Below are positions 1-7,370 of a stretch of DNA of 64,000 bases, piece after piece. The position numbers and the translations under genes are program-made. How positions within the stretch are numbered: position 1 is the stretch's first letter; each line of letters begins with the position of its first letter. The stretch is from Billgrantia zhangzhouensis (GTDB lineage Bacteria; Pseudomonadota; Gammaproteobacteria; Pseudomonadales; Halomonadaceae), in contig NZ_JABFTT010000012.1 of NCBI RefSeq assembly GCF_021404465.1, positions 1 through 64,000 of the forward strand, in the 5' to 3' direction. Below the pieces are notes generated by a model. The model ran no database searches. It saw only the letters and a list, made by a program, of their open reading frames with translations, and was not told the origin of the DNA.

Positions 1-210
1 CCGCGGCGTCGTGTGATCAATACAGAGCTGGCCAGCAGGGTAAAGCTGGCCCTGGAGCGCTTTCCCACCTACGGCTATCGCCGTCTGGCGTGTGTCCTGG
101 GTGAGAATCGCAAGCCGATACAGCGAATCCTACAGCTGAAGGGTTGGCAGGTGCGCAAGCGGCCTCAGGGCTTTCGGCCTCGCGCGAGGAGCCTGCCGTC
201 AGTCGCCTCA
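1..210 (+). pseudogene. IS3-family transposase (OrfB) fragment, 5' end outside window
   Basis: The reading frame is open from the window edge. It carries the HTH_21-type region found near the N-terminus of IS3-family OrfB (PTYGYRRLA, then QRILQLKGWQVRKRPQGFRPR). Homology appears to stop near base 208, before any DDE catalytic core. From there the frame runs into sequence that encodes a different transposase on the other strand, so this is a truncated, non-functional remnant. The IS3 assignment rests on the recognisable motif; the subgroup is not determined. Confidence 0.75.
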
Positions 211-348
211 AGGCCCTTTCTTGAAGACGGCATAGGGCGTTGCTCCCATCATGTTGCGGGCCTGATGCAGTCGTCTCGTGTCGTAGGTGACCAGATGGTC
301 GTCCAGGTCCTGCTGCATCTCTTCTAAGGCCTCGTACCACTTTTCCCC
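208..348 (-). pseudogene. IS481-type transposase C-terminal remnant
   Basis: Read on the minus strand, this stretch encodes a transposase tail: WYEALEEMQQDLDDHL, then TYDTRRLHQARNMMGATPYA, ending VFKKGP and a TGA at 208-210. The pattern (planning of W-Y-x-x-L-E-E-x-Q-x-D-L, then H-Q-x-R-x-M-x-G-x-T-P-x-x-V-F) is the C-terminal signature of IS481-family integrases. Upstream of about base 350 the frame no longer resembles the family, so only the last 45 or so codons survive. It meets the IS3 fragment head to head at about base 208. Confidence 0.7.
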
Positions 349-472
349 AGAAGAAAATATTACTCCGCCGCATTCGATGAGTCGGGCTTGGGCCTGTATC
401 TCTTCGACCGTTGAGCCTGAATGGTGAATTTTGATGAGTGCGGCTACGCTGAATGAGAGAGGAGTGCTGACA

Positions 473-522
473 CACTAAGAGCTGAGCTGCTTGAGACTAA
501 CGTCTGACAACAGCTCTTAGTG
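473..522. repeat. 12-bp perfect inverted repeat, possible IS end or hairpin
   Basis: The arms cactaagagctg (473-484) and cagctcttagtg (511-522) are exact reverse complements separated by 26 bases. There is no T-tract, so a rho-independent terminator is unlikely. The repeat lies between the transposase debris and the next gene, which suits an insertion-sequence end or a site shared by two elements. Confidence 0.45.
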
Positions 523-579
523 AGACGCTGTGCCGCAGCGGTGCCTAAAAGAACAATGACAATACGCAGGAGATAGCTC

Positions 580-1995
580 ATGGAGCGTCCCGATTTCGTC
601 AAGCGGGCTGATGTGGCCCGGCTCATACCCGTCGTCGCCGATACCAGCCGTGAGCAGCGAGCCGCTTCTGTCTTGCTGGCCGCCCTGCGGGGTGTGCATG
701 AGTTTCGTCAGCAGATGCTGGCGTCGCTGGGTGTGCGTGTGGGCAGCCGCGCGGCATTGGGGGCTTGGACGGAGATCGTTCTGGAAGCCGAGCCGGACGC
801 CGCCAAGAATGACCGACCGGACGGCTTGCTTGTGCTGAAATCGGGCCGCAAGACCTGGACGGCTCTGATCGAAGCCAAGATCGGCAACGCCGAAGTGGGG
901 GAAGAGCAGCTGAAGCAGTACCTGCTGCAGGCCAAGAAGCACAAGGTCGATGCTGTCATCACCATTACCAATCAGTTCGTGGCCATGCCTTCCCACCATC
1001 CGGTGAAGGTGCCCAAGTCGATGCTGAAGGGCATCGAGCTATACCACTGGTCCTGGATGTACGCCGTCACTCAGGCGACGCTATTGCTGGAGTCAGGTGA
1101 AATCGCTTCCCCAGACCAACGCTTCCTGCTGGAGGAGGTGCTGCGCTACTTGAGCCACGATTCCAGTGGCATTACACGCTTCGACAGCATGAATCGAGAA
1201 TGGAAAGAGGTCGTCGGCAAGGTCAAGAGCGGCGCTGTGCTGAGCAAGAATGCGGAAGAAGTCGAGAATACGGTTTCGAGCTGGCACCAGGAGCAGCGCG
1301 ATTTGTGTCTGGTGATGAGTCGCCAGCTAGGCAGGCCCGTAAAGCTGAAGCTGCCGAAAGCGCATCGCATTGACCCGGTTGTTCGACTCAAGGAAGACTG
1401 TGATCTGCTTGCCAAGCAGAAGGTGCTCTGTTGCTGCCTTGAGGTGCCCGATGCTGCCGCAGATCTCAATGTCACCGCAGACCTGACCAAGCGGACCATT
1501 GTCTGCTCCATGCGCCTCGCAGCCCCTCAGGACAAGAAGCGTAGCTCAGCGAGGGTGAACTGGTTGGCGAAGCAGCTCACTCGTGCGGAGACGGAGAGCA
1601 TGTTCGTCAAAGCAGTGCGGCCAGGACGAGCGGAAGAAACCCAAGAAACCCTGGCGCGTGTGCTGGAAGACGCAACCACCTTGGAGTCACCCGCTACCGA
1701 TGTGGTGCCTAGCGCTTTCGAAATCTTCTATATGGCGGATCTTGGGCACCGTTTCGCCGGGAACAAGATATTCATCGAGGAACTGGAGAAGGCCGTGCCG
1801 CATTTCTATCAGCAGGTTGGCCAGCGGCTCAGAGCCTGGGTAGCACCGCCGCCGAAGCTTCATCGACGCGACCCTGCGGCGCAGATCGATGAGGAGATCG
1901 ATGAGCCGGTTGAGTTGGCCGCGGCCGACTTTCAGCCGCCAGGCGATAAAGAACTAAACAAGGTCGGGCCCGGCTTTGCTTGGCCACAGCTATAG
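580..1995 (+). CDS. PD-(D/E)XK nuclease-like protein of unknown function
   Basis: A 471-aa protein with a good ribosome binding site (aggag) before the ATG. The N-terminal part shows the layout of a PD-(D/E)XK phosphodiesterase core: P80-D81, then E98-A99-K100 after 16 residues, then a QxxxY element at Q110-Y114 as in RecB-like nucleases. Secondary structure around these motifs alternates beta and alpha as expected. The remaining 350 residues are not recognisable and could be a target or effector module. It stands alone, with transposase debris upstream and a terminator downstream. This is typical of genes carried into defence or genomic islands, but a defence role is inference. No partner methylase or toxin gene is adjacent. 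Confidence 0.6.
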   Translation: MERPDFVKRADVARLIPVVADTSREQRAASVLLAALRGVHEFRQQMLASLGVRVGSRAALGAWTEIVLEAEPDAAKNDRPDGLLVLKSGRKTWTALIEAKIGNAEVGEEQLKQYLLQAKKHKVDAVITITNQFVAMPSHHPVKVPKSMLKGIELYHWSWMYAVTQATLLLESGEIASPDQRFLLEEVLRYLSHDSSGITRFDSMNREWKEVVGKVKSGAVLSKNAEEVENTVSSWHQEQRDLCLVMSRQLGRPVKLKLPKAHRIDPVVRLKEDCDLLAKQKVLCCCLEVPDAAADLNVTADLTKRTIVCSMRLAAPQDKKRSSARVNWLAKQLTRAETESMFVKAVRPGRAEETQETLARVLEDATTLESPATDVVPSAFEIFYMADLGHRFAGNKIFIEELEKAVPHFYQQVGQRLRAWVAPPPKLHRRDPAAQIDEEIDEPVELAAADFQPPGDKELNKVGPGFAWPQL

Positions 1996-2034
1996 CGTAG
2001 CTGGTCCACAAGTTTGCTGAGTGCCTGACACGAG

Positions 2035-2066
2035 CGATCCGGCCCCACTGGGCCGGATCGTTTTTT
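2035..2066 (+). terminator. Rho-independent terminator
   Basis: A perfect 11-bp stem (cgatccggccc / gggccggatcg) with a cact loop is followed directly by six T residues at 2061-2066. It closes the transcript of the PD-(D/E)XK gene. It also sits 17 bases beyond the 3' end of the convergent exporter gene. Confidence 0.92.
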
Positions 2067-2082
2067 GGTGCAGCGCTTTTTT

Positions 2083-3279
2083 CTACCGCCGCTGGCGACT
2101 AGTCAACCAGAAGAGTGAAGCCAAGGTGAACGCCGCCATGCCCGCCGTATAGGCGGTGAGGGGCCAAGCGGTGTCGCCACCCAGCCCTATCACGACGCCC
2201 GTTCCTATCACACCGACGATGAGGCTCTGAACGCAGAAATGCAGGGCGACGGCGGTGCCCGCCATTTCACTGAATTCCTGAAGTGCACCATTGGCAGTAA
2301 CGGCAGTGGTGAACACGATGCCGACGGCAGCTAGCCACATCGGCAAGATGAAGGACCAAAAGGAGGGCGGTAGAAATATTTCGCCCAGCCCTAGCAGGCC
2401 GGCACTGAGTAGTAGCACCAGCATGCCGCGTAACACGCTGCCGGGGACACCCCAGCGTGCTACGAAGCTCTTGGCGAAGCGCGTCGTGGCGATCATGGAG
2501 AGGGCTACTGTGGCAAAGGCGAAGCTAAAGCCCAGTTCTGAGAAGCTGGCCCTGTCGATCAAGACACGTGGAGCTGTGGAAAAGAACACGAAGAACGAAC
2601 CCATGGCCGTGCCGAAAGCCAGCGTATAGGTCCAGAAATTAGGGCTCCTCAACACGGTCCCGAAGCCGGCTCTACTGGTTTGTGTCCTGATTTGGCGTGT
2701 CTCATGCCACTTGGGTAGTACGAAGACGAGCATTATGAATGCCGGAATCCCGAGCGCAAGGAAGATGGCACGCCAGCCGAGAGCGCTCGCGATCAAGGCG
2801 CCCGCAATAGGGCCAAGCGCGGGCACGAAGGCGAGCATGGCGTTCAACAAGCTATAGATAACCGCACTTTCAGGCCTCTCGGCATAGACGTCTCGAACTG
2901 TGGCGAAGACTGCTACCAACATGGCGGCCGCCCCGGTTGCTTGCACCAGCCGTAGCAGAACGAAAAGCCAGGCCGAGGTCGTGGTCGCAAGGGCGAAGGA
3001 GGTCGCAGCAAAGGCCAGTGCGCCACCAAACAGAATCGGGCGCCGGCCGAAGCGGTCTGACAGTGGCCCGAAGAGGATCTGCCCCACGCCAAGCATAATC
3101 ATGTAGAGAGTGAGGGTTAGCTGAACCACCTCGGGCGTGGTTGCGAGAATGCCCGGCATAGCGGGAACGATCGGCAGGTAAATATCCATACCGAGGGAAG
3201 CGAGAATGTTGAAGGGAGCCAGCAGCAGCAGGGCCGCCGGCAGGCTGTACGTCCACAGCCGAGGGTTTTGAGCAGGCAC
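2083..3279 (-). CDS. FloR/CmlA-like phenicol efflux transporter (MFS, Bcr/CflA type)
   Basis: A 398-aa inner-membrane drug:H+ antiporter with 12 predicted hydrophobic spans. The N-terminal half has the DHA1 signature GPLSDRFGRRP and the strongly conserved stretch SLGMDIYLPIVPAMPG. Segments such as MGSFFVFFSTAPRVLI, TRFAKSFVARWG and FILPMWLAAVGIVFT closely match my recollection of FloR and, less closely, CmlA, so chloramphenicol/florfenicol export is the best call. I chose the GTG at 3279, because GGAG lies 8 bases upstream and the N-terminus then aligns with FloR. A TTG at 3297 is the alternative. Upstream there is a short leader ORF and a hairpin, the arrangement of inducible phenicol-resistance genes. 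Substrate range is inferred, and general Bcr-type export remains possible. Confidence 0.8.
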   Translation of the reverse strand: MPAQNPRLWTYSLPAALLLLAPFNILASLGMDIYLPIVPAMPGILATTPEVVQLTLTLYMIMLGVGQILFGPLSDRFGRRPILFGGALAFAATSFALATTTSAWLFVLLRLVQATGAAAMLVAVFATVRDVYAERPESAVIYSLLNAMLAFVPALGPIAGALIASALGWRAIFLALGIPAFIMLVFVLPKWHETRQIRTQTSRAGFGTVLRSPNFWTYTLAFGTAMGSFFVFFSTAPRVLIDRASFSELGFSFAFATVALSMIATTRFAKSFVARWGVPGSVLRGMLVLLLSAGLLGLGEIFLPPSFWSFILPMWLAAVGIVFTTAVTANGALQEFSEMAGTAVALHFCVQSLIVGVIGTGVVIGLGGDTAWPLTAYTAGMAAFTLASLFWLTSRQRR

Positions 3280-3352
3280 GATGAAATCTCCGCGCAAATC
3301 GAGGTATTTGGCGGCGGCCTACATGTAATGGGTCAGGTGGGCCAAGCAGGCT

Positions 3353-3385
3353 GCCGCAACAACGAGGAAGCAAGGTTGTTGCGGC
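3353..3385 (-). promoter_or_regulatory. Attenuator hairpin upstream of the FloR-like gene
   Basis: Perfect 11-bp inverted repeat (gccgcaacaac / gttgttgcggc) with an 11-base loop. On the minus strand it begins immediately after the stop codon of the leader ORF. It has no T-tract, so it is not a simple terminator. Position relative to the leader matches the translational attenuators of cmlA-type genes, in which a drug-stalled ribosome on the leader opens the hairpin. The distance from hairpin to start codon (about 70 bases) is longer than I would expect for direct sequestration of the ribosome binding site, so the exact mechanism is uncertain. Confidence 0.55.
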
Positions 3386-3412
3386 TTAGCGGTCTGACTT
3401 CTTAGAGTCCAT
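3386..3412 (-). CDS. 8-residue leader peptide of the FloR-like exporter
   Basis: The minus strand reads ATG-GAC-TCT-AAG-AAG-TCA-GAC-CGC-TAA, peptide MDSKKSDR, with a GAGG element about 9 bases before the ATG. It resembles the short Ser/Lys/Asp-rich leader of cmlA in length and composition. The leader stop codon abuts the hairpin. The predicted role is drug-dependent ribosome stalling to induce the exporter. The identification is inference from position and resemblance; no expression evidence is visible. Confidence 0.55.
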   Translation of the reverse strand: MDSKKSDR

Positions 3413-3589
3413 GCGTGCGTGCCTCTGTGAATTGGCCTAACGGCGCCATGGATACTACCAGCCAAGGGAAGAGACTGGCCAGTGTCTCGATCTATCGAGC
3501 CTTTGCGGTGCTCCCTGCGCTGAAATTTCGTCACGCGACACTTGGGAATAGGCATTCCTACGCTAATTCCAACCAGTACGTGAATCTAC
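3413..3589. other. Intergenic region holding the presumed exporter promoter
   Basis: No convincing gene is seen on either strand. A short palindrome CTCGATctATCGAG lies at 3486-3499, upstream of the leader peptide on the minus strand, and may be an operator. I could not settle on a -35/-10 pair. Confidence 0.35.
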
Positions 3590-3616
3590 AAAAACGGGCG
3601 CCTCAAGGGCGCCCGC
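3590..3616 (-). terminator. Rho-independent terminator of the DadA-like gene
   Basis: An 8-bp GC-only stem (cgggcgcc / ggcgcccg) with a 5-base loop lies 20 bases past the stop codon. In the minus direction it is followed by a run of five T (plus-strand A residues at 3590-3594). Confidence 0.85.
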
Positions 3617-3635
3617 TTTCGTTATGACTTGGCTT

Positions 3636-4877
3636 TCAGAATCTATCGACGCGAAACGGTGCCATATCCACCGCGGGTTCTTCGCCATCCATCATCTGGG
3701 CGAGCAGTTCGCCGGTGGCCGGGCCGAGGGTAAAGCCCTGATGGCCGTGGCCGAAGGCGAGCCACAGCCCTTCCTTGTTGGGGGCGGGGCCGATCACCGG
3801 CTTCATGTCGGGCAGGCAGGGGCGGGCACCTTTCCAGGGCTGGCTGTCGCGACGCTTGCCCAGCGGGAACAGCTTGCGTGCCACCTTCTCGGCGGCGGCC
3901 AACTGCTTGTACTGGGGCGGCGATTCCAGGTCGGCCAGCTCGGCGCCGGTGGTCAGGCGAATGCCGGCGCGCATGGGTTCGAGCAGGAAGCCCTTCTCGG
4001 CGTCCATCACCCAGTGGTTGAGCTTGGCATCCCCTTCGGCGGAGTAGTGCATGTGGTAGCCGCGCTTCACGAACAGCGGCACTTTCATGCCCAGCCTGGC
4101 CAGCAGCTCTCCGGCCCAGGGGCCCAGGGCCACCACCACCTGCTCAGCTTCCAGGGGGCCTTCGCTGGTATCGACTCGCCAGCCGCCCTCGACCTGGAGC
4201 ACGTCCTCGACGCTGGCCTTCATCACATGGCCGCCCTGTTCGGCAAAGCTGCGGGCGTAGGCCTGCACCAGGCCGCCCGGGTCCGAGACCATCCAGGGCT
4301 GCGTCCAGTGGATCGCCCCGACCAGCCCCTTGCCCAGGTGCGGCTCCTTGGCGTAGAGCGCCTCGGCGTCCAGCACCTCATACTCCACCCCGAAGCGCTC
4401 GTGGTTTTCCTGGGCTTCTTTCTGGCGCTCCTCCAACTCCTTTTGGGTGCGGTAAAGCTCCAGCCAGCCGCCCTTGCGCACCAGCGCCTCGGCGCCGGCG
4501 GCCTCGATCATCGGCGCGTGGGCATCCTGGCAGCGCATGATCAGCGAGGCCCACTCGGTCACGATGCGCTCGTAGCGCTTACCGCTCGAGTTCAGCCAGT
4601 AGTCCAGCAGTGGGCCCGCCGCGCTCAGCATGCCGGTGGGGCGGTAGCGGATGTCCACCTGGCGGTTGGGCACCACTCGCAGCAGGGTGGCGATATCGCG
4701 GGGGAAGGCGTAGGGGCGCACCGCCTCGCGCTGGATGATGCCGGCATTGCCGAAGGAGGTCTCGAGCCCCGGCTCGCGGCGGTCCACCAGCGTGACGCTA
4801 TGGCCGCGACGCACCAGATGCCAGGCCACGGATACGCCGACCATGCCGGCACCAAGAACGATGATTTTGCGGGCCAT
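3636..4877 (-). CDS. DadA-like FAD-dependent amino-acid dehydrogenase/oxidoreductase
   Basis: A 413-aa member of the DAO (D-amino-acid oxidase) superfamily, close in size to DadA (about 430 aa). The N-terminus has the FAD Rossmann motif GAGMVG (residues 9-14), with an acidic residue closing the second strand (LVDRRE). The C-terminal FAD region reads GARPCLPDMKPVIGPAP followed by FGHGHQGFTLGPATG, as in DadA-type enzymes. These enzymes deaminate D-amino or secondary amino acids and pass electrons to the respiratory chain at the inner membrane. GGGAGACC precedes the ATG. It is monocistronic, with its own terminator. The exact substrate (D-amino acid, hydroxyproline or similar) cannot be read from the sequence. 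Confidence 0.8.
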   Translation of the reverse strand: MARKIIVLGAGMVGVSVAWHLVRRGHSVTLVDRREPGLETSFGNAGIIQREAVRPYAFPRDIATLLRVVPNRQVDIRYRPTGMLSAAGPLLDYWLNSSGKRYERIVTEWASLIMRCQDAHAPMIEAAGAEALVRKGGWLELYRTQKELEERQKEAQENHERFGVEYEVLDAEALYAKEPHLGKGLVGAIHWTQPWMVSDPGGLVQAYARSFAEQGGHVMKASVEDVLQVEGGWRVDTSEGPLEAEQVVVALGPWAGELLARLGMKVPLFVKRGYHMHYSAEGDAKLNHWVMDAEKGFLLEPMRAGIRLTTGAELADLESPPQYKQLAAAEKVARKLFPLGKRRDSQPWKGARPCLPDMKPVIGPAPNKEGLWLAFGHGHQGFTLGPATGELLAQMMDGEEPAVDMAPFRVDRF

Positions 4878-5136
4878 GAAGGTCTCCCTGCCGATGGAAA
4901 ATGGAAAGCTCCGCCGGGGCAGAGTCTGTCATTGCGCGGAGTTTATCAGTACTTCCCGGAAAATCGGCTACCTGCTGAGAATTAAGATAAAGACACCATA
5001 TCTGCATGTAATGGCAGAATATTTGCCCGTGTTAACTGGGATGAATGGGGTTTTGTTTGTGGCTGGCTGTTGGGCCTGCTTGCGCCATTACCGATAGTGT
5101 AGGTGCTGCACTGAGCTGAGGGCCGCCATGGTCCAC

Positions 5137-6414
5137 TCAACCGCTCCCAATTTCCCACCGCTCCGGCAGCTTGCGGCAGTTGCTCAACAGGCGCTGGTGT
5201 AGCCTCTCCAGTAGCGTTTGCTCGGTGCCTTGGTGCGTTTCGGAACTCAGGTTTGCGAGGGTAGCGTCGATGGCTGCCGGCATTCGTTCGGCGAGTTCGA
5301 GGCCTTGCTTGATGAAGTAGCGCGGCTGGAACCGCATCGAACGTGCCAGCGCTTTGAGGTGTGAGCGTTCGATGCTGCCGGGACGATCCTCACCATTGAT
5401 GCGAAACGCGAAGCGGCGGGCGAGGCCGCTATAGAGCGTGGTGCTCATCAGGTCATAGAACGGTGCCAGCCGGGGGCCTTCCTCGGTGTAGAGAATGGCG
5501 AGGTTCTTGGCATGGCTATCGTTGTTGCCGATCAGCAGGTTGAAGAAGAACCAGGCGATCAGGCGCTGCAAGTCCTGGGCTGGCGCTCCCACCTGCTGCA
5601 TGAGCTCACGACAGCGCGCCAGGCCCGGGCCGCCGTCGCTTTCGTACTTGATCAGCGAGGGTGTACCGGCAAGCTGGCAGAAGTCGAGCTGATGCAGGCG
5701 ACGCAACCGGCCCTGTTCGTCGGGCACCCGATCGTAGCGGCGCACGAGGCAGGCGCGGGTGTCGGGTTGGTAGCTGGCTTCGGCGACTTCGAGCCCGAGT
5801 TCGGCGGCCAGCTGCATGCAGAAGGTCTCGTTGATGGCGCTGGCCCATACGCCTCTCAGGCCTTGAATATCCGGCTTGAGGATATGGCTGGAAGGGGCAG
5901 ATCCTTCCGGGATGGCGGGGCTTCCGTCTGCCTGCACCATCAGCAGCAACTTGTTCTGGGCGCCGGCCAGCGAGATCCGCGCCTCTTCGCTCTGCTGCGA
6001 GAGCAGAGGCCCCCGCTCCTTGTGCCGTAGGTGTTCCGCTAGTGCTTGCCAACTGGTGGGCCGATAGTGCGGCGGAGCGGGTGTTTCTCCTGGCGGCAGC
6101 AGGGTGAAGCCGCTGGCCGTGTCTCCGCCGGTGGCCTTCAGCAGCCCGAATACGGTAGTGGTGTGGTGGCGAAGCTCGAGGTGATGGCGCAGGTCGCCTT
6201 CCGGCAGCAGGTTTTCGAAATAGGCCAGTACCACATCGCCTACGTGCACCTGCTGCGAGAGGGGCAGGGTGGGTGAGAGACTCACCGCTTCAGGGTGCGC
6301 CAGCCAAGCGGGGGCATACTCGAAGCGCAGCGGTTGGGCGTCATGCAGCCGGCCGACATGCCTGTCGCCGTGGTAAAGCTCCAGGGTATCGTCACTCGCC
6401 ATGGCGGTTGCCAC
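5137..6414 (-). CDS. hipA: HipA-type serine/threonine kinase toxin
   Basis: A 425-aa kinase of the HipA family, the toxin half of a type II toxin-antitoxin pair. E. coli HipA phosphorylates glutamyl-tRNA synthetase and causes dormancy. The order is typical: HipA N-terminal domain (to about 110), glycine-rich SLAGAQNKL (148-156), the ATP-binding lysine in HILKP (K180), the catalytic loop NNDSHAKN (297-304) and a metal-binding YDLMST (320-325). All key motifs are intact, so the toxin should be active. The first codons overlap hipB by 23 bases, and the in-frame ATG at codon 5 is an alternative start. Its own target is not predictable. Confidence 0.92.
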   Translation of the reverse strand: MATAMASDDTLELYHGDRHVGRLHDAQPLRFEYAPAWLAHPEAVSLSPTLPLSQQVHVGDVVLAYFENLLPEGDLRHHLELRHHTTTVFGLLKATGGDTASGFTLLPPGETPAPPHYRPTSWQALAEHLRHKERGPLLSQQSEEARISLAGAQNKLLLMVQADGSPAIPEGSAPSSHILKPDIQGLRGVWASAINETFCMQLAAELGLEVAEASYQPDTRACLVRRYDRVPDEQGRLRRLHQLDFCQLAGTPSLIKYESDGGPGLARCRELMQQVGAPAQDLQRLIAWFFFNLLIGNNDSHAKNLAILYTEEGPRLAPFYDLMSTTLYSGLARRFAFRINGEDRPGSIERSHLKALARSMRFQPRYFIKQGLELAERMPAAIDATLANLSSETHQGTEQTLLERLHQRLLSNCRKLPERWEIGSG

Positions 6415-6655
6415 CCTTGCGCCGCACCACCACCTCGAGCCCCATCAGGTCGAGTACGTCCAGCACCTTCTGCAATTGCAGTGTCGGCTTGCCGCGCTCC
6501 AGGTCGACGATGAAGCGATTGCCGGTGCCGGCGAGGCCGGCTAGGTCGATCTGCAACAGCCCCTGCTCGGCGCGCAACTGACGCACCAGCTTGCCGAGGT
6601 CTTCGCTGTGACGAATGGTAGCGGCCTGGGTAGGCGGGGAGTCAGTGGTCGGCAT
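6392..6655 (-). CDS. hipB: HipB-type antitoxin and operon repressor
   Basis: An 87-aa Xre/Cro-type helix-turn-helix protein. The HTH lies at about residues 20-75 (LVRQLRAEQGLLQIDLAGLA, then FIVDLERGKPTLQLQKVLDVL). It is the first gene of the operon and overlaps hipA by 23 bases, the usual antitoxin-toxin order. It should neutralise HipA and repress its own promoter by binding the three palindromes upstream. Confidence 0.9.
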   Translation of the reverse strand: MPTTDSPPTQAATIRHSEDLGKLVRQLRAEQGLLQIDLAGLAGTGNRFIVDLERGKPTLQLQKVLDVLDLMGLEVVVRRKGGNRHGE

Positions 6656-6670
6656 GGCAAATCCGCTGGC

Positions 6671-6688
6671 AATTACCGTTCGGTAATT
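6671..6688. promoter_or_regulatory. HipB operator O1
   Basis: Palindrome aattaccgttcggtaatt with 8-bp arms and a 2-base asymmetric centre. It overlaps the -10 hexamer of the hipB promoter, so HipB binding should block RNA polymerase directly. Confidence 0.8.
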
Positions 6689-6714
6689 CTAGGCATGGAT
6701 TTACTGATTCGCAA
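6686..6714 (-). promoter_or_regulatory. hipBA promoter
   Basis: On the minus strand, TTGCGA (6709-6714) and TAGAAT (6686-6691) are separated by exactly 17 bp. The expected start of transcription is about 25 bases before the hipB ATG. The -10 shares bases with operator O1. Confidence 0.65.
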
Positions 6715-6720
6715 TGAGAA

Positions 6721-6738
6721 AATTACCGATCGGTAATT
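6721..6738. promoter_or_regulatory. HipB operator O2
   Basis: A perfect 18-bp palindrome, aattaccgatcggtaatt, immediately upstream of the -35 region and exactly 50 bp from O1. Confidence 0.8.
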
Positions 6739-6770
6739 ATTAAGATGATCAAGGCTCGGTTTGCAGTGAA

Positions 6771-6788
6771 AGTTACCGATCGGTAATT
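6771..6788. promoter_or_regulatory. HipB operator O3
   Basis: A third copy, agttaccgatcggtaatt (14-bp perfect core), exactly 50 bp from O2 and 40 bp from the end of the neighbouring hydrolase gene. Confidence 0.75.
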
Positions 6789-6827
6789 TTTTCAAGGTCG
6801 CTCTTGCTTTATGCAGTATTTCCCGGG

Positions 6828-7370
6828 TTATCGCGCAAGGCCGCGGATCTTGGCCTCGCCTTCCGTCAATACGCTCCATGCCTGGCGTCTCAGCGCCTCG
6901 TCTCCTGCTGTCATCACTTCCAGCAGCCGGCGCTTCTCGGTCAGGTAGACCCGGGCGAAGCCGCGGTCTCGCGCGACGATGCTGATGGTGTTGTCGATCA
7001 GGTCGGCGTACTTGATGGTCTGCGCCTCCGGGGAAACCTGAGCCAGCCTGTCGCGCTCCAGCGCCTTGCGGTGAGCGCGGTTGCCGATTTCCGGATCGAT
7101 GAATTGATCCGTCAGTTCCTGAACCAGGACGGCGACCCGCTGGCCGAAGCACTCTTCGATGTCCAGCGCCGTCACGGCGGTATCCTCGAGCACGTCGTGC
7201 AGGTGGGCGGCGGCGATCATCTCTGCTGTTGCCGCCTCCACGGCCGCCACCATTTCTGCCACGGTCGCCGGGTGCTGCCAGTAGGGCTCGCCGGTGTACT
7301 TGCGTCGCTGGCCCACGGCTTGATGGGCGGCCCCGCTGAACAGCGCCGCCCGTTCGGCTATGTCGTCCAT
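6828..7370 (-). CDS. Small alarmone hydrolase-like HD-domain protein (MESH1/SpoT-HD type)
   Basis: A 180-aa single-domain HD phosphohydrolase. It carries the RelA/SpoT hydrolase motifs: RRKYTGEPYWQHP near the N-terminus (metal-binding His), HLHDVLEDT (the HD pair plus the ED motif) and KYADLIDNT further on. No synthetase or TGS/ACT domain is present, which matches stand-alone small alarmone hydrolases that split (p)ppGpp or NADPH. The start at 7370 was chosen over the longer reading because GGAGAG lies at proper distance before this ATG. The neighbouring hipBA genes also act through the stringent response in E. coli, so co-location may be functional. Actual substrate is unproven. Confidence 0.8.
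   Translation of the reverse strand: MDDIAERAALFSGAAHQAVGQRRKYTGEPYWQHPATVAEMVAAVEAATAEMIAAAHLHDVLEDTAVTALDIEECFGQRVAVLVQELTDQFIDPEIGNRAHRKALERDRLAQVSPEAQTIKYADLIDNTISIVARDRGFARVYLTEKRRLLEVMTAGDEALRRQAWSVLTEGEAKIRGLAR

Noticed and set aside
2291..2629. Open frames on + inside the FloR-like gene
   Set aside because: They are antisense to a transporter with strong family motifs and have no ribosome binding sites or recognisable domains.
3624..4985. 453-codon open frame on + opposite the DadA-like gene
   Set aside because: It is antisense to a gene with clear FAD motifs, and its low-complexity Gly/Ala/His-rich product fits a GC-driven shadow frame.
5087..5096. ttaccgat half-site of the HipB operator downstream of hipA
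   Set aside because: Only one half-site is present and it lacks the palindrome, so it is likely chance.
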